A stretch of DNA of 64,000 bases, taken from the NCBI RefSeq assembly GCF_026130545.1, contig NZ_JAMOIM010000004.1, positions 124,001-188,000 of the forward strand. The letters are read 5' to 3'. Each line of letters begins with the position of its first letter. Position 1 is the stretch's first letter. Below, piece after piece: positions 16,506 to 26,076 of the stretch. Position numbers and translations under genes: made by a program. The notes under the pieces are model-generated. The model worked only from the letters and a program-made list of their open reading frames with translations, searched no databases and was not told the origin of the DNA. This DNA comes from Lichenifustis flavocetrariae (GTDB lineage Bacteria; Pseudomonadota; Alphaproteobacteria; Rhizobiales; Beijerinckiaceae).

Positions 16506-19469
16506 ATGGCGGGCACGGACATGGTGAACGATGGAGGCGGTGATGCCGACGCGAGCGGAGCGTTCCGGCGCTTTCGCGGATCGAACGGGCCCGCCCTCGT
16601 CCTTCTGGTGCTGGCGATCGTACTCGGGAGCGTATCGGCCTTCGTCGCATGGCGCGATAGCGCCGAGATCGAGCGCAATACGGCGTTCACGATCCGGCTC
16701 GAACGACTGCTGTCGGATCTCAAAGACCTCGAGACCGGACAGCGCGGCTTCCTCCTGACAGGGGAAGACCGCTACCTTGATCCCTACAACGCCGCCAACG
16801 CTCTGCTCGACGGTCAAGCGCGTCGGGTTCAGGAGATGGGCTTTCCCATTGGCGACCTGATCGACCTCGTGAACGAGCGCCGCGCCTCTGCGGCGAGGGG
16901 CATCGGATCCTATCGCAAGGATGGCGCCGCGACGGCGCTGTCGCTTGTGCGAAACGGTCGCGGCAAGACGCTGATGGATGCCGTACGGGCGCAAGTCGGC
17001 AAGAGCCAGGACGAGGCCGACGCCCGTATTGCAGCTTTTCGTCGTGATGCGCATGTCCTTGCGGTACCGATGGCCGCCATCGCTTTGCTGGCGATGGCTG
17101 TCGCCTTCGCGATTTTGGTGACCACGGCAACCCGGCGCCGGCGGGCGCAGCAGGCGAGCGCCGCGCTTCTCGAAGGCGTTCTCGACAACGCGCCGGTCGG
17201 GCTCGGCTTCCTCGATGCGACGCTGCACGTGCGGCAGATGAACCGCTCACTGAGGACGATGAGCGAACGCGCCCTCAGTGCCGTCATCGGGCAAAGCATC
17301 TGGGAGGTGATGCCCCAGATGCGCGAGGCCCTGGAAGCGCGTGTGCGCACGGTGGTGAGCGGCGGTCGTCCGATCCAGAATCTCGATGTCCAGGCGGTCA
17401 GCAACGCGCATCCCGACCAGACCCGACACTATCAGGTCAGTTTCTACCCGCTGCATCGCGTCGGAGCCGGCAATTCCAACGACATCGAGGGCGCCGGCAT
17501 GGTGGTTCTCGACGTCACCGCCCGCAAGCGAAGCGAGCAGAGGCTACGCGAAAGCGAGGAGCGCTTCAGGACACTCACCGAATCGGTTGCCTCCATCGTC
17601 TGGCTCATGAACGGAGCGGGTGAGTTCGACAAGCCGCAGGTCGAATGGGCGGCGTTCACGGGGCAGGAATTCGTGGACCACCAGGGCACCGGTTGGACGG
17701 CCGCGATCCATCCCGCCGACGTGGAGGAGGTCAAGACGGCATTGGCGCACGCCATCGCGAGCCGCACGCCCTACAAGATCGAGCATCGCATCCGGCGTCT
17801 GGACGGCGCTTGGCGCTATGTCGACGCCCACGCCGTCCCGATCTCGGATGAGGGCGGCCATGTGCGGGAATGGATCGGCTCGTCCACGGACATAACCGCC
17901 CGAAAGGAGGCCGAGCTTGAACTGGCCGCCGCCAAGGAGGCCGCCGAATCGGCCAATCGCGCCAAGAGCGTCTTCCTTGCCAATATGAGCCACGAATTGC
18001 GGACGCCGCTGTCGGCCGTGATCGGCTACAGCGAGATGATGGAGGAAGAGGTCGAGGACCTCGGCGTCGAGAGCCTCAAGACCGATCTCGGAAAGATCAA
18101 GTCCAACGCCCGGCATCTGCTCAGTCTCATCAATGACGTGCTCGACCTGTCGAAGATCGAGGCGAACCGGATGGACGTCTTCGCTGAGGAGATCGATGTC
18201 GGGATCTTGTTGCGTGACGTCGTTTCGACCGTCGGCGCGCTGGTTCACAAGAAGAACAATGTCCTGTCCCTGACGGCGCCACCTGATCTCGGCATGATGC
18301 GGACCGATGGGGTCAAACTGCGCCAGTGCCTGTTCAATCTGCTGAGCAACGCCTCTAAGTTCACCGAGAACGGGCAGATTACGCTTGAGGCCGTGCGTTC
18401 GCAGCGCGGTACGCAGGATTGGCTGGAGTTTCGGGTCGTCGACTCGGGCATTGGCATGTCCCCGGAACAAGTGGACCGGCTTTTCGAGAGGTTCACGCAG
18501 GCCGACGAGACCACCACGCGGAAATTCGGCGGCACAGGCCTCGGGCTTGCGATCACCCGGGCTTTTTGCCGGTTGCTCGGCGGTGACATTCGCGTGCAAA
18601 GCGTGGCCGGGGAGGGAAGTACCTTCATCATGACGCTTCCGGCCGAGATGCCCCACCTCTCCTCGGCGCCCGATGGCGAGATCGACGCCAGTCCATCCCC
18701 CCATCCGCGCGCACGTGAAACCATTCTCATCATCGACGACGATCCGGCCCAGCGCGATCTCATGTCCCGTTTTCTCGAGCGGCAGGGCTTTACCGTGGCG
18801 ACAGCGCCGGACGGTCAGACGGGGCTCGATCTCGCGCGCGTACTCGAGCCCCGGGCTATTCTCCTCGACGTCATGATGCCTCGCATGGACGGCTGGTCCG
18901 TACTGACGACGCTCAAGGCCGACCCGGAACTCGCAAAAATCCCGGTCGTGATGGTGACCTTCGTGCACGATACTGGCATGGGCGCCGCCCTCGGCGCCGC
19001 CGACTACGTGACGAAGCCGGTCCATTGGGACAAGCTGAAGATCGTGATGGACCGGTTTCGCGATGCCGAGGGCGATGTGCTCATCGTCGATGACGACGCC
19101 GATGCGCGCGCGCGGCTGAAGTCGGTGCTCGAACGCAATGGCTGGACCACCCAGGAAGCCGAAAACGGCAAGGAGGCTCTCGCTCTTGTGTCGCGCGTGG
19201 TGCCGCGGGTTATCCTGCTCGACCTGACCATGCCGGTCATGGACGGCTTCAGTTTCCTGGAGGAGCTGAGAGAGCGGCCGGGTTGCCGCGATGTCCCCGT
19301 CGTCGTCCTCACCGCGCGCGATTTGACGGCCGGAGACCGTGATCGCCTGGAAGGAGCCGACCGCATCTTCAGCAAGGGCCAAGTGAGCCTGACCGATATC
19401 ACCCGTGAGTTGCGTGCTCTCGCGCCACCGCAAAGCGAGCCTGAGCGAGCCGAGGAGCCGCTCCTATGA
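16506..19469 (+). CDS. hybrid sensor histidine kinase: CHASE3-PAS-PAS-HisKA-HATPase-REC-REC
   Basis: A 987-residue inner-membrane kinase. Helix 1 (about residues 33-53) and helix 2 (about 180-203) flank a periplasmic CHASE3 domain with the motif DLETGQRGFLLTGEDRYL. Two PAS-like modules follow (about 215-345 and 348-470), the phospho-accepting His in MSHELRTPLSAVIGYSEMM (about 496), the ATPase boxes NLLSNASKF and FGGTGLGLAI, then two receiver domains (IIDDD...LLDVMMPRMDG at about 738-855; IVDDD...LLDLTMPVMDG at about 857-975). The signal and output partner are unknown; no DNA-binding regulator lies adjacent. Confidence 0.95.
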   Translation: MAGTDMVNDGGGDADASGAFRRFRGSNGPALVLLVLAIVLGSVSAFVAWRDSAEIERNTAFTIRLERLLSDLKDLETGQRGFLLTGEDRYLDPYNAANALLDGQARRVQEMGFPIGDLIDLVNERRASAARGIGSYRKDGAATALSLVRNGRGKTLMDAVRAQVGKSQDEADARIAAFRRDAHVLAVPMAAIALLAMAVAFAILVTTATRRRRAQQASAALLEGVLDNAPVGLGFLDATLHVRQMNRSLRTMSERALSAVIGQSIWEVMPQMREALEARVRTVVSGGRPIQNLDVQAVSNAHPDQTRHYQVSFYPLHRVGAGNSNDIEGAGMVVLDVTARKRSEQRLRESEERFRTLTESVASIVWLMNGAGEFDKPQVEWAAFTGQEFVDHQGTGWTAAIHPADVEEVKTALAHAIASRTPYKIEHRIRRLDGAWRYVDAHAVPISDEGGHVREWIGSSTDITARKEAELELAAAKEAAESANRAKSVFLANMSHELRTPLSAVIGYSEMMEEEVEDLGVESLKTDLGKIKSNARHLLSLINDVLDLSKIEANRMDVFAEEIDVGILLRDVVSTVGALVHKKNNVLSLTAPPDLGMMRTDGVKLRQCLFNLLSNASKFTENGQITLEAVRSQRGTQDWLEFRVVDSGIGMSPEQVDRLFERFTQADETTTRKFGGTGLGLAITRAFCRLLGGDIRVQSVAGEGSTFIMTLPAEMPHLSSAPDGEIDASPSPHPRARETILIIDDDPAQRDLMSRFLERQGFTVATAPDGQTGLDLARVLEPRAILLDVMMPRMDGWSVLTTLKADPELAKIPVVMVTFVHDTGMGAALGAADYVTKPVHWDKLKIVMDRFRDAEGDVLIVDDDADARARLKSVLERNGWTTQEAENGKEALALVSRVVPRVILLDLTMPVMDGFSFLEELRERPGCRDVPVVVLTARDLTAGDRDRLEGADRIFSKGQVSLTDITRELRALAPPQSEPERAEEPLL

Positions 19470-19493
19470 GGCGGTGCGCGGGTCGGCCGCGCC

Positions 19494-20390
19494 TTACGGA
19501 GCAGGCGTGTAGATCGTCACCGCGCCCGGAAGCACCTTGAAGCGGGCGGGCGTCTTGGTGGTAATTTCGCCGTCTGTGTTGACCGATCGCGGCCGGCGCG
19601 TCTGCACCACGATCTCCTGGCCGGAGAGCGTCTTGACCTCGTGCCATCGCCCATGTGTGCCTCGTCGCATCGATGGCAGCAGGACCAGGAGTTTCCACAC
19701 GCTGCGCACTTCGAGGCTGTAGACGTTGAGCCGGCCGTCATCGATCGCCGCATCCTCTGATACCGTCATGCCGCCGCCATAGTGACGACCATTGCCGATG
19801 GCGAGATGGATCGTCTTCGACATGATGCGGCTGTCGCCCTGAATGATGCGGGCCCGGAAGGGGCGCATGCGGCTCAACACCTTGAATCCCGCGACCGCAT
19901 AGCCGAGAGCGCCCCATCTGCTCTTGGCGTCGCGGGTCAGGGCTCGTGTCAGGTCCACCCCGAAGCCGATGCTGGCGACGTTGAAGAAGGGATGGTCGTT
20001 GGCGAGGCCGATATCGATTTTCTTCTCGTGACCCGCCCCGATGATCGCCACCGCCTCGATCGGATTGACCGGGATATTCAAAGTCCGGGCAAGGTCGTTG
20101 GCGGTGCCGAGCGGGATGATGCCGAGCGGCAGTCCAGTGTCGAGAAGCGCTGGGGCCGCGGCGTTCAAGGTGCCGTCACCGCCACCGATGACCACGCAAT
20201 CGATGTCAGCGGCCCGGCTGCGGATGAGGCCGGCCAGATCGTCGCGCTTGGCGCAGGCTTGCCGTTCCACCGCAAGGCCGGCGCCTACCAGAGCCTCTTC
20301 GACTTGCTGCACGGCCTCGGCGCCGCGGCGCGCATGTGTGTTGACGATCAGCAGGGCCCGCCGTTTGGTTTGGACTGGCGATGGAGACAC
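19494..20390 (-). CDS. YegS/BmrU-type lipid kinase
   Basis: 298 residues of the diacylglycerol kinase catalytic family. The nucleotide loop VVIGGGDGTLNAAAPALL (about residues 65-82), IPLGTANDLARTL and FNVASIGFGVDLT are diagnostic. The C-terminal beta-sandwich ends with TDGEITTKTPARF-like residues (NTDGEI). It would phosphorylate a membrane lipid such as diacylglycerol. It converges with the hybrid kinase and is separated by 255 bp from the divergent Rieske gene. Confidence 0.92.
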   Translation of the reverse strand: MSPSPVQTKRRALLIVNTHARRGAEAVQQVEEALVGAGLAVERQACAKRDDLAGLIRSRAADIDCVVIGGGDGTLNAAAPALLDTGLPLGIIPLGTANDLARTLNIPVNPIEAVAIIGAGHEKKIDIGLANDHPFFNVASIGFGVDLTRALTRDAKSRWGALGYAVAGFKVLSRMRPFRARIIQGDSRIMSKTIHLAIGNGRHYGGGMTVSEDAAIDDGRLNVYSLEVRSVWKLLVLLPSMRRGTHGRWHEVKTLSGQEIVVQTRRPRSVNTDGEITTKTPARFKVLPGAVTIYTPAP

Positions 20391-20645
20391 GCAGGTTCCT
20401 CACGGTCGTTGCTTTCCAAACCAAGGGCGCTGACCGGCAAAGGTCAAGGTCCTCAGGCGAGAAAGTGCCGCCCAGGCAACGCAGATCTCCTGCGTGTGGC
20501 CGGCTCAGGCATGCGTCCGTCGAAATTCGGCAAGACGATCCGATCGAAACTTGATTGGGATGAGCGAAACGCGATGTTCTCCTTACGTGACCGCCGCCGC
20601 CCCTTGCTGGTTTTCGGCCGGCCATGTCCCCGATAGAGGTTCTCG

Positions 20646-21893
20646 ATGACTGTCCGAACCACGATGCTGTCGCAGCTCCGCAATCGTCGGGAGGGCTTCA
20701 GCCTACCCCGCGGCTTTTACACCGATCCGGAGTTCCACAAGGTCGACCTCGAGACGATCTACTACAAGGACTGGCTGTTTGCGGGCCACGACTGCGAGAT
20801 CGCGACGCCGGGCCAGTTCTTCACGTTCAAGATTGGCGACTATCCGGTCGTGGTGGTGCGAGGCAACGACGGCGCCATCCGGGCCTTCCACAATTCCTGC
20901 CGCCATCGTGGCTCCCGCGTCTGCACGACCGACCATGGCAAGATGCGCCGGCTGATCTGTCCCTATCACCAATGGGTCTACAATCTCGACGGCACGCTGT
21001 TCGGCGCACGTCACATGGGCGAGGATTTCGACAAGTCCGAGTTCGGCTTGAAACCCATCCATTGCGAGAGCTTCGCGGGCTATATTTTTGTCTGCGTGGC
21101 TGATGTCGCCCCCGATTTCGAGGCCTTTCGGGCCAGCACCGAACCCTACCTCGCGCCGCATCTTCTCAAAGACGTGAAAGTCGCATTCGAAAGCACCATC
21201 GTCGAGAACGGCAATTGGAAACTCGTGTGGGAGAACAACCGCGAGTGCTACCATTGTGCCAGCAATCATCCGGAGCTCTGCCGCACCTACCCGGAAGCCC
21301 CGGCCTCGACCGGTGTTTCCGGGGGCGCCGACGACCCGGAGATTTCGGCCCATTGGGCGCGTTGCGAGGCGGTGGGACTACCCTCAACCTTCAGGATCTC
21401 AGCTGACGGTCAGTACCGCTCGGCCCGGATGCCGCTGTTGCGGGACGCCGAAAGCTACACGATGTCGGGCAAGCGCGCCGTGGCGTTGCCGCTCACCGAC
21501 AGCGTTACCGAGCCGAAGATCGGCACCATGCTGTTGTTCCACTATCCCTCGACCTGGAACCACGTGCTCGGCGACTCGGCCGTGACGTTCCGGGTTCTGC
21601 CGCTCAGCGCCACCGAAACCCAGGTCACCACCAAGTGGCTGGTCAATGCCAAGGCGGTCGAGGGCGTAGATTACAGCGTCGACGAACTCACCAAAGTCTG
21701 GATCTCGACCAACGATCAGGATCGGCAGATCGTCGAGGAGAACCAACGCGGTATCCTGTCGCCCGCCTATCAGCCCGGACCCTACTCGCCCGAGCATGAG
21801 GGTGGTGTGATGCAATTCGTCGAATGGTACGCCAATGCGATGGAGCGCCGCCTGGGCGGCGAGGAGACGCCGAAGCTGCGCAGCGTCGCCTGA
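20646..21893 (+). CDS. Rieske oxygenase alpha subunit, glycine-betaine-monooxygenase-like
   Basis: 415 residues. The Rieske [2Fe-2S] ligands are C85-x-H87 and C105-x2-H108 (CRHRG ... CPYHQW), and the mononuclear-iron motif NNRECYHCASNHPEL follows. The sequence after the cluster, CPYHQWVYNLDGTLFGARHM, and the lack of a naphthalene-type signature place it with GbcA-like quaternary-amine demethylases. Those use a separate reductase (GbcB), which is not adjacent. Demethylation releases formaldehyde, which may explain the GFA gene next door. Betaine specificity is inference. Confidence 0.85.
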   Translation: MTVRTTMLSQLRNRREGFSLPRGFYTDPEFHKVDLETIYYKDWLFAGHDCEIATPGQFFTFKIGDYPVVVVRGNDGAIRAFHNSCRHRGSRVCTTDHGKMRRLICPYHQWVYNLDGTLFGARHMGEDFDKSEFGLKPIHCESFAGYIFVCVADVAPDFEAFRASTEPYLAPHLLKDVKVAFESTIVENGNWKLVWENNRECYHCASNHPELCRTYPEAPASTGVSGGADDPEISAHWARCEAVGLPSTFRISADGQYRSARMPLLRDAESYTMSGKRAVALPLTDSVTEPKIGTMLLFHYPSTWNHVLGDSAVTFRVLPLSATETQVTTKWLVNAKAVEGVDYSVDELTKVWISTNDQDRQIVEENQRGILSPAYQPGPYSPEHEGGVMQFVEWYANAMERRLGGEETPKLRSVA

Positions 21894-21983
21894 GCGGACC
21901 AGGCCAAGGTGGCGGTCGCCAGCTTGGCGGGGCTCGGCTCCACGAAGGTGGTTACGGCCCAGCCGCTCGACTTGTTGGAGGAG

Positions 21984-22382
21984 ATGAGCGTGGATCGCGT
22001 CACGGGCGGCTGTCTATGCGGCAACATCAGACTTGTGGCATCGGGCGCTCCCTACAGGGTCGGCCTCTGCCATTGTCTCGACTGCCGCAAGCATCACGGG
22101 GCCCTGTTTCACGCGTCGGCCGTGTTCCCTCAGGATGCGGTGACGATCACGGGCGAAACACGCGACTATGCCGGGCGGTTTTTTTGTCCACACTGCGGTT
22201 CCTCCGTTTTCGCGCGCACCGCGGATGAAATCGAGGTGAACCTGGGGTCCCTCGATGCGCCTGACCAACTGATGCCCAGCTATGAAAGTTGGACGGTTCG
22301 TCGCGAATCCTGGTTGCCGCTGTTCCCACTCGCGAGGCGATACGATCACGATCGTGACGCGACCGGTCGTTTCGAGGCGTAG
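21984..22382 (+). CDS. GFA (formaldehyde-activating-like) zinc protein
   Basis: About 132 residues with the zinc cysteines of the GFA/CENP-V fold: TGGCLCGNIRL, LCHCLDCRKHHG and FFCPHCGSSVF. The prototype binds S-hydroxymethylglutathione, but most members are uncharacterised. GGAGGAG sits right before ATG 21984, so the GTG at 21990 could be the real start; the frame is open to 21909. It follows the Rieske oxygenase by 90 bp on the same strand. Confidence 0.88.
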   Translation: MSVDRVTGGCLCGNIRLVASGAPYRVGLCHCLDCRKHHGALFHASAVFPQDAVTITGETRDYAGRFFCPHCGSSVFARTADEIEVNLGSLDAPDQLMPSYESWTVRRESWLPLFPLARRYDHDRDATGRFEA

Positions 22383-22481
22383 GCCCTACGGACGACGAGT
22401 GCTCCAGCCGGAATTGCGCGCTGGCTTCGGCAAGCGGCCCGCTCTAAATCCGCCTGTACGGCCTTCGAGAGCCGGCGATCA

Positions 22482-23285
22482 ATGAGGACCGGCCGAATCA
22501 TGACACGCTCTCCCGGTCCTTTGGGTCCACGCCGCACGACCGGCAGTCGCGCCTTTGTCCCGAGTTTCAACTTCCTGATGATCGTCGCGTTGTTCACGGT
22601 GACTGGGATCGTCATCGGGCGGGGCCTTGTGCAGGGCGCCGGCATCGCGCTCGTCTTCGTGTTTTCCGGCTGGGTGCTGAGTCTGTGTCTGCATGAGTTC
22701 GGCCACGCCGTCGTGGCCTATAAGGGCGGCGACGCCTCGATCGCCGGGACCGGTTATCTGACGCTCGACCCCGTGCGGTTCGTCAATCCCGTCCTGTCGA
22801 TCGTACTTCCCCTTGTTTTTACGCTCCTTGGGGGGATCGGCTTCCCGGGCGGCAGCGTCTTCGTCGATCAGTCGCGGCTGCGCAGCGAAGCTTGGCGATC
22901 CGCCGTCTCGGCCGCGGGGCCTTTCGCCAATCTCCTCTTCATGCTGGTGCTGCTCGTCCTCTATCATTGGACGGCCACCAATCCGGGCGACATCGGCGCG
23001 GTCCTGGCGTTCCTGGCTTTCCTCCAGGCCACCACGATCGTGCTCAACATCCTGCCGATCCCCGGCCTCGATGGTTACGGGATCATCCGACCCTTGCTGC
23101 CGATGTCCTGGCGTGACACCGGCGACCGCATGGCGCTTTTTTCTGGCCTGATCATTACGGGATTGTTCCTGTTCGTCGGCCTTTTCGGCCGCGCGGTCTT
23201 CTTCGGTGGCCTCCGGATCACCACGGCCCTCGGCATCGATCCGAGCGACGTATTTGCGGGCTTTCAGATGATCCGGCTCTGGTAG
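22482..23285 (+). CDS. M50-family (site-2-protease-like) membrane metallopeptidase
   Basis: 267 residues with about six hydrophobic segments. The zinc motif CLHEFGHAVVAYKGGD is in the second helix and the third ligand in NILPIPGLDGYGI. No PDZ domain is present, so it is the short S2P/rhomboid-independent type. It probably cuts or chaperones membrane proteins within the bilayer; the target is unknown. ATG 22482 and ATG 22500 are both possible starts. Confidence 0.9.
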   Translation: MRTGRIMTRSPGPLGPRRTTGSRAFVPSFNFLMIVALFTVTGIVIGRGLVQGAGIALVFVFSGWVLSLCLHEFGHAVVAYKGGDASIAGTGYLTLDPVRFVNPVLSIVLPLVFTLLGGIGFPGGSVFVDQSRLRSEAWRSAVSAAGPFANLLFMLVLLVLYHWTATNPGDIGAVLAFLAFLQATTIVLNILPIPGLDGYGIIRPLLPMSWRDTGDRMALFSGLIITGLFLFVGLFGRAVFFGGLRITTALGIDPSDVFAGFQMIRLW

Positions 23286-23341
23286 ACTTTTTGGAGGCCT
23301 TGAGTTCCGACGTTCGCGACTCCGGCCCGGAACTCAGGCAG

Positions 23342-24385
23342 TCAGCTCGTCGGGCGGCCCGGTGCCTCCGCATAGGCGTTCAATTCATTCCAGGTGTGCG
23401 TGTCGAGAGCGATGCCCTCGCGGGCCGCACGGGCCCGTGCGGCGTGCCGCCGGTCACCCGGCAGACGGTCCTGACCGGCGTCATGCAGGGTCGCGATCAG
23501 GCGCTCGACGCGTTGCGTGAACCCTAAAAGGGAGCCTGCCTTCGCGGGATCGATCAGGATCACGCATTGCCCTGTGCAGGGTGTCTGCGCACCGGGATGC
23601 GCGGACCAGTCGACCTCGAACGAGAAGCGGCCCCCCGTGAGCGCGGCGGCAAGGATCTCGATCATCAAGGCGAGGCTGGATCCCTTATGGCCACCGAAGG
23701 GCAGGAGGGCTCCACCTTCGAGAATGGCCTTGGGATCGCGCGTGGGTTGGCCATTGCGCGCCACTCCGATCCCGTCCGGAACGAGGCGGCCTTCGCGGGC
23801 CGCGATCTTGATGTCGCCATGCGCCATCGCGCTTGTGGCCTGGTCGAAGACCAGCGGCAGATGGCCGTCTCGCGGTGTCGCGAAGGCCATCGGGTTCGTG
23901 CCGAAGACTGGTTTCGTGGCGCCATGCGGCACCACGACCGCCATGCTATTCACCACCGAGAGGGCGACCAGGCCCTGCTCGGCGAAGGGCTCGACATCGA
24001 GCCAGAGCGCGCCGAAGTGGTGCGAGCCGTGGATGCCGACCACGCAGGACCCGGCGTCACGCGTTTTTGCAACGGCGAGCGGGGCCGCCGCGGCGAGGGC
24101 CGGCTGGGCGAAGCCATTGCGGGCATCCACCTGGATAAACGCGGCCGCTACATCCTCGACGAGCGGGACCGCGCGGCCATCGACCCAACCGCTGTGCAGT
24201 GTCGAGACATAGCCTGGAATGCGGAACACGCCGTGGCTGTGGGCCGCATCGCGCTCGGCGCTGGCGCAATTCCGGGCCAGGATCGCCGCGACGTTGGTCG
24301 ATGTCCCATGCGCCAAGAAGATGTCACGCAGGAGGGCTTCGAGTTGCTCGAAGCTGACGGTCTGGCGCTCTCGATGCGTGTTCAC
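23342..24385 (-). CDS. Ldh-family (malate/L-lactate-type) NAD(P)H-dependent reductase, DpkA-like
   Basis: About 347 residues of the LDH2/MDG2 oxidoreductase fold, unrelated to Rossmann dehydrogenases. Family marks are HSHGVFRIPGYV, GIHGSHHFGALWLDVEPFA, PVFGTNPMAFATPR and LPFGGHKGSSLALMIEIL. Closest named activity by motif is Δ1-piperideine-2-carboxylate/Δ1-pyrroline-2-carboxylate reductase, but ureidoglycolate or sulfolactate dehydrogenases share the fold. I chose GTG 24385, which overlaps the upstream stop by 4 bp; ATG 24403 is also in frame. It probably forms an operon with the FAD monooxygenase. Confidence 0.85.
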   Translation of the reverse strand: MNTHRERQTVSFEQLEALLRDIFLAHGTSTNVAAILARNCASAERDAAHSHGVFRIPGYVSTLHSGWVDGRAVPLVEDVAAAFIQVDARNGFAQPALAAAAPLAVAKTRDAGSCVVGIHGSHHFGALWLDVEPFAEQGLVALSVVNSMAVVVPHGATKPVFGTNPMAFATPRDGHLPLVFDQATSAMAHGDIKIAAREGRLVPDGIGVARNGQPTRDPKAILEGGALLPFGGHKGSSLALMIEILAAALTGGRFSFEVDWSAHPGAQTPCTGQCVILIDPAKAGSLLGFTQRVERLIATLHDAGQDRLPGDRRHAARARAAREGIALDTHTWNELNAYAEAPGRPTS

Positions 24386-25863
24386 CTCTTTACCATCGCC
24401 CATTGTTCGAGGTAGCGCTTGGCGTCGTTCCAGGCTTCCGCATCGGCCGACAGGCCGATATATCCGTCGGGCCGCACGATCAACAGTCGATCTGGATCGG
24501 GCGGCTGGCGCGGCTTGGCTTCCAACAGAGCTGGAAATTGCGCCGCGAGTGCGCTGCCTTCCTCGGTGTCCGCCGCGTAGAGAACGAAGAGCGGGGCAGG
24601 CCCCGCACCAGGCGCAGCTCCATCGTAGAGGTCGGGAGGCAGGCGATCGCCCGCATGCGGTCCGCTCGAGAGCGGGCTCTTCGCATAACCGATCTCGATT
24701 TCGCTCAAAGTGGAGGCCATTTTGTCCCGCACGGCGTGGAGCCCGAGCAGGAAGCGAAGCGCAAGGTTGCGGAAGGCCTGTGCGGTGGGATTGCTGAGCG
24801 TGCCGAGATCGGTCAGTCGGCTCGCGTTGCGGAGGACGATCTCCCCCACAGCCGATCGTTCCGGGCTATAGCTGCCGAGCAACCCGGCTTTGGCTTGGCC
24901 GCGCATCACCATCGCGAGCTTCCAGGACAGGTTGAACGCATCCTGCATCCCGGTGTTCATGCCCTGGCCCCCCGCCGGGCTGTGGACATGGGCGGCATCT
25001 CCGGCCAGGAAGACGCGCCCGCGGCTGTAGTCGGACACCTTTCGCTCGTTGATGCGAAAATTCGAAAGCCACACGGGATCGTGGACGCGAAATCCTCCCC
25101 CGGTGCGACTGTCCACCATGGCTTGCACATCGGCGAGGGTCGGATCGGGACGAGGGTGAGCTAGATCTGTTTTACCGACGGTCGCGACCACGCGCGCCCG
25201 TCCGCCTGGGATCGGGAAAATCACAAAGGGGCCGTCTCGGTGAAGGTAGGTGGCGATCTGATCCGGCGGTGGTGCGCCCTCACCCTCCAGACGGACGTCG
25301 GCGAGCATCCAGTCGTCGCCCTGGGCCGATCCATGAAAATCCAGTGTGAGGCCGTGCCGCACAGTGCTATGGGCGCCGTCGCACCCGAGGAGCCAGGGCG
25401 TCGTCACCGTTTCCTCGCGCCCATCGGCGTGGCTGAGTTGCGCCTCGACGTGGGTCGCCCCCTCGGCGAAGTGCGTCAACGTCACCTGCCGTTCCACTGA
25501 GACGCCGAACGAGGCAAGGTGCGATGTCAGCAGGCGTTCCGTGTCGCGCTGCGGAAGCATCAGGGCGAAATTGTAAGCGCTGGCGATATCGTCGAACTGC
25601 GTCAAGCCGAGCACCGCGGTGCCGCTCCGCATACTGGCGCCGTGAGCCCGAAGCCCGGCCTCCAGGAAGCCCTGACTGCAGCCCATGCGGTCCATCAATT
25701 CGAGGGTGCGCGACCAGACGACGAGCGCCTTCGAGGTTTCCGTCGCATGGGGGCTCTGATCGATCAGCCGAACGTCGATCCCATAGCGCGCGAGTTCCGC
25801 GGCAAGCGTGAGGCCGACTGGCCCGGCACCAACGATCAGGATGGGTCCCATGGACGTCTCCAC
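24382..25863 (-). CDS. FAD-dependent aromatic-ring monooxygenase (PheA/TfdB/MhpA family)
   Basis: A 493-residue flavoprotein hydroxylase. The dinucleotide motif IVGAGPVGLTLAAELARYG is at the N-terminus, the NADPH/FAD 'DG' motif in LLGCDGAHSTVRH, and the 'GD' motif FLAGDAAHVHSPAGGQGMN at about residue 280. The C-terminal thioredoxin-like domain (about 390-490) is present, as in phenol and 3-HPP hydroxylases. The substrate is presumably a phenolic compound; no ring-cleavage gene is near. Start is ATG 25863, or ATG 25851. Confidence 0.9.
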   Translation of the reverse strand: METSMGPILIVGAGPVGLTLAAELARYGIDVRLIDQSPHATETSKALVVWSRTLELMDRMGCSQGFLEAGLRAHGASMRSGTAVLGLTQFDDIASAYNFALMLPQRDTERLLTSHLASFGVSVERQVTLTHFAEGATHVEAQLSHADGREETVTTPWLLGCDGAHSTVRHGLTLDFHGSAQGDDWMLADVRLEGEGAPPPDQIATYLHRDGPFVIFPIPGGRARVVATVGKTDLAHPRPDPTLADVQAMVDSRTGGGFRVHDPVWLSNFRINERKVSDYSRGRVFLAGDAAHVHSPAGGQGMNTGMQDAFNLSWKLAMVMRGQAKAGLLGSYSPERSAVGEIVLRNASRLTDLGTLSNPTAQAFRNLALRFLLGLHAVRDKMASTLSEIEIGYAKSPLSSGPHAGDRLPPDLYDGAAPGAGPAPLFVLYAADTEEGSALAAQFPALLEAKPRQPPDPDRLLIVRPDGYIGLSADAEAWNDAKRYLEQWAMVKR

Positions 25864-26076
25864 TCTGCGAGATCCATCCGGTCATCGGTGCCGGTTGGAC
25901 TCTCCAAGGAGATTCATAGTCCAAATTCGATATTTATGTCTCTTCTCGGTGCGCGCCATGCGCCGCGGATCTCCCGAATTCGCCTCAGTCCGGGTGAGCC
26001 GCGTCGGCCGCGTCGCGGAAAACGTTTTGGCCGTCAAGTCGCAGACCACACCTGAGATTTGACTATGACTTACGCG

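Noticed and set aside
17544-19433. 629-codon minus-strand frame under the CHASE3 kinase
   Set aside because: It is the antisense shadow of a clearly conserved kinase; the product is His/Arg/Gly-rich without domains.
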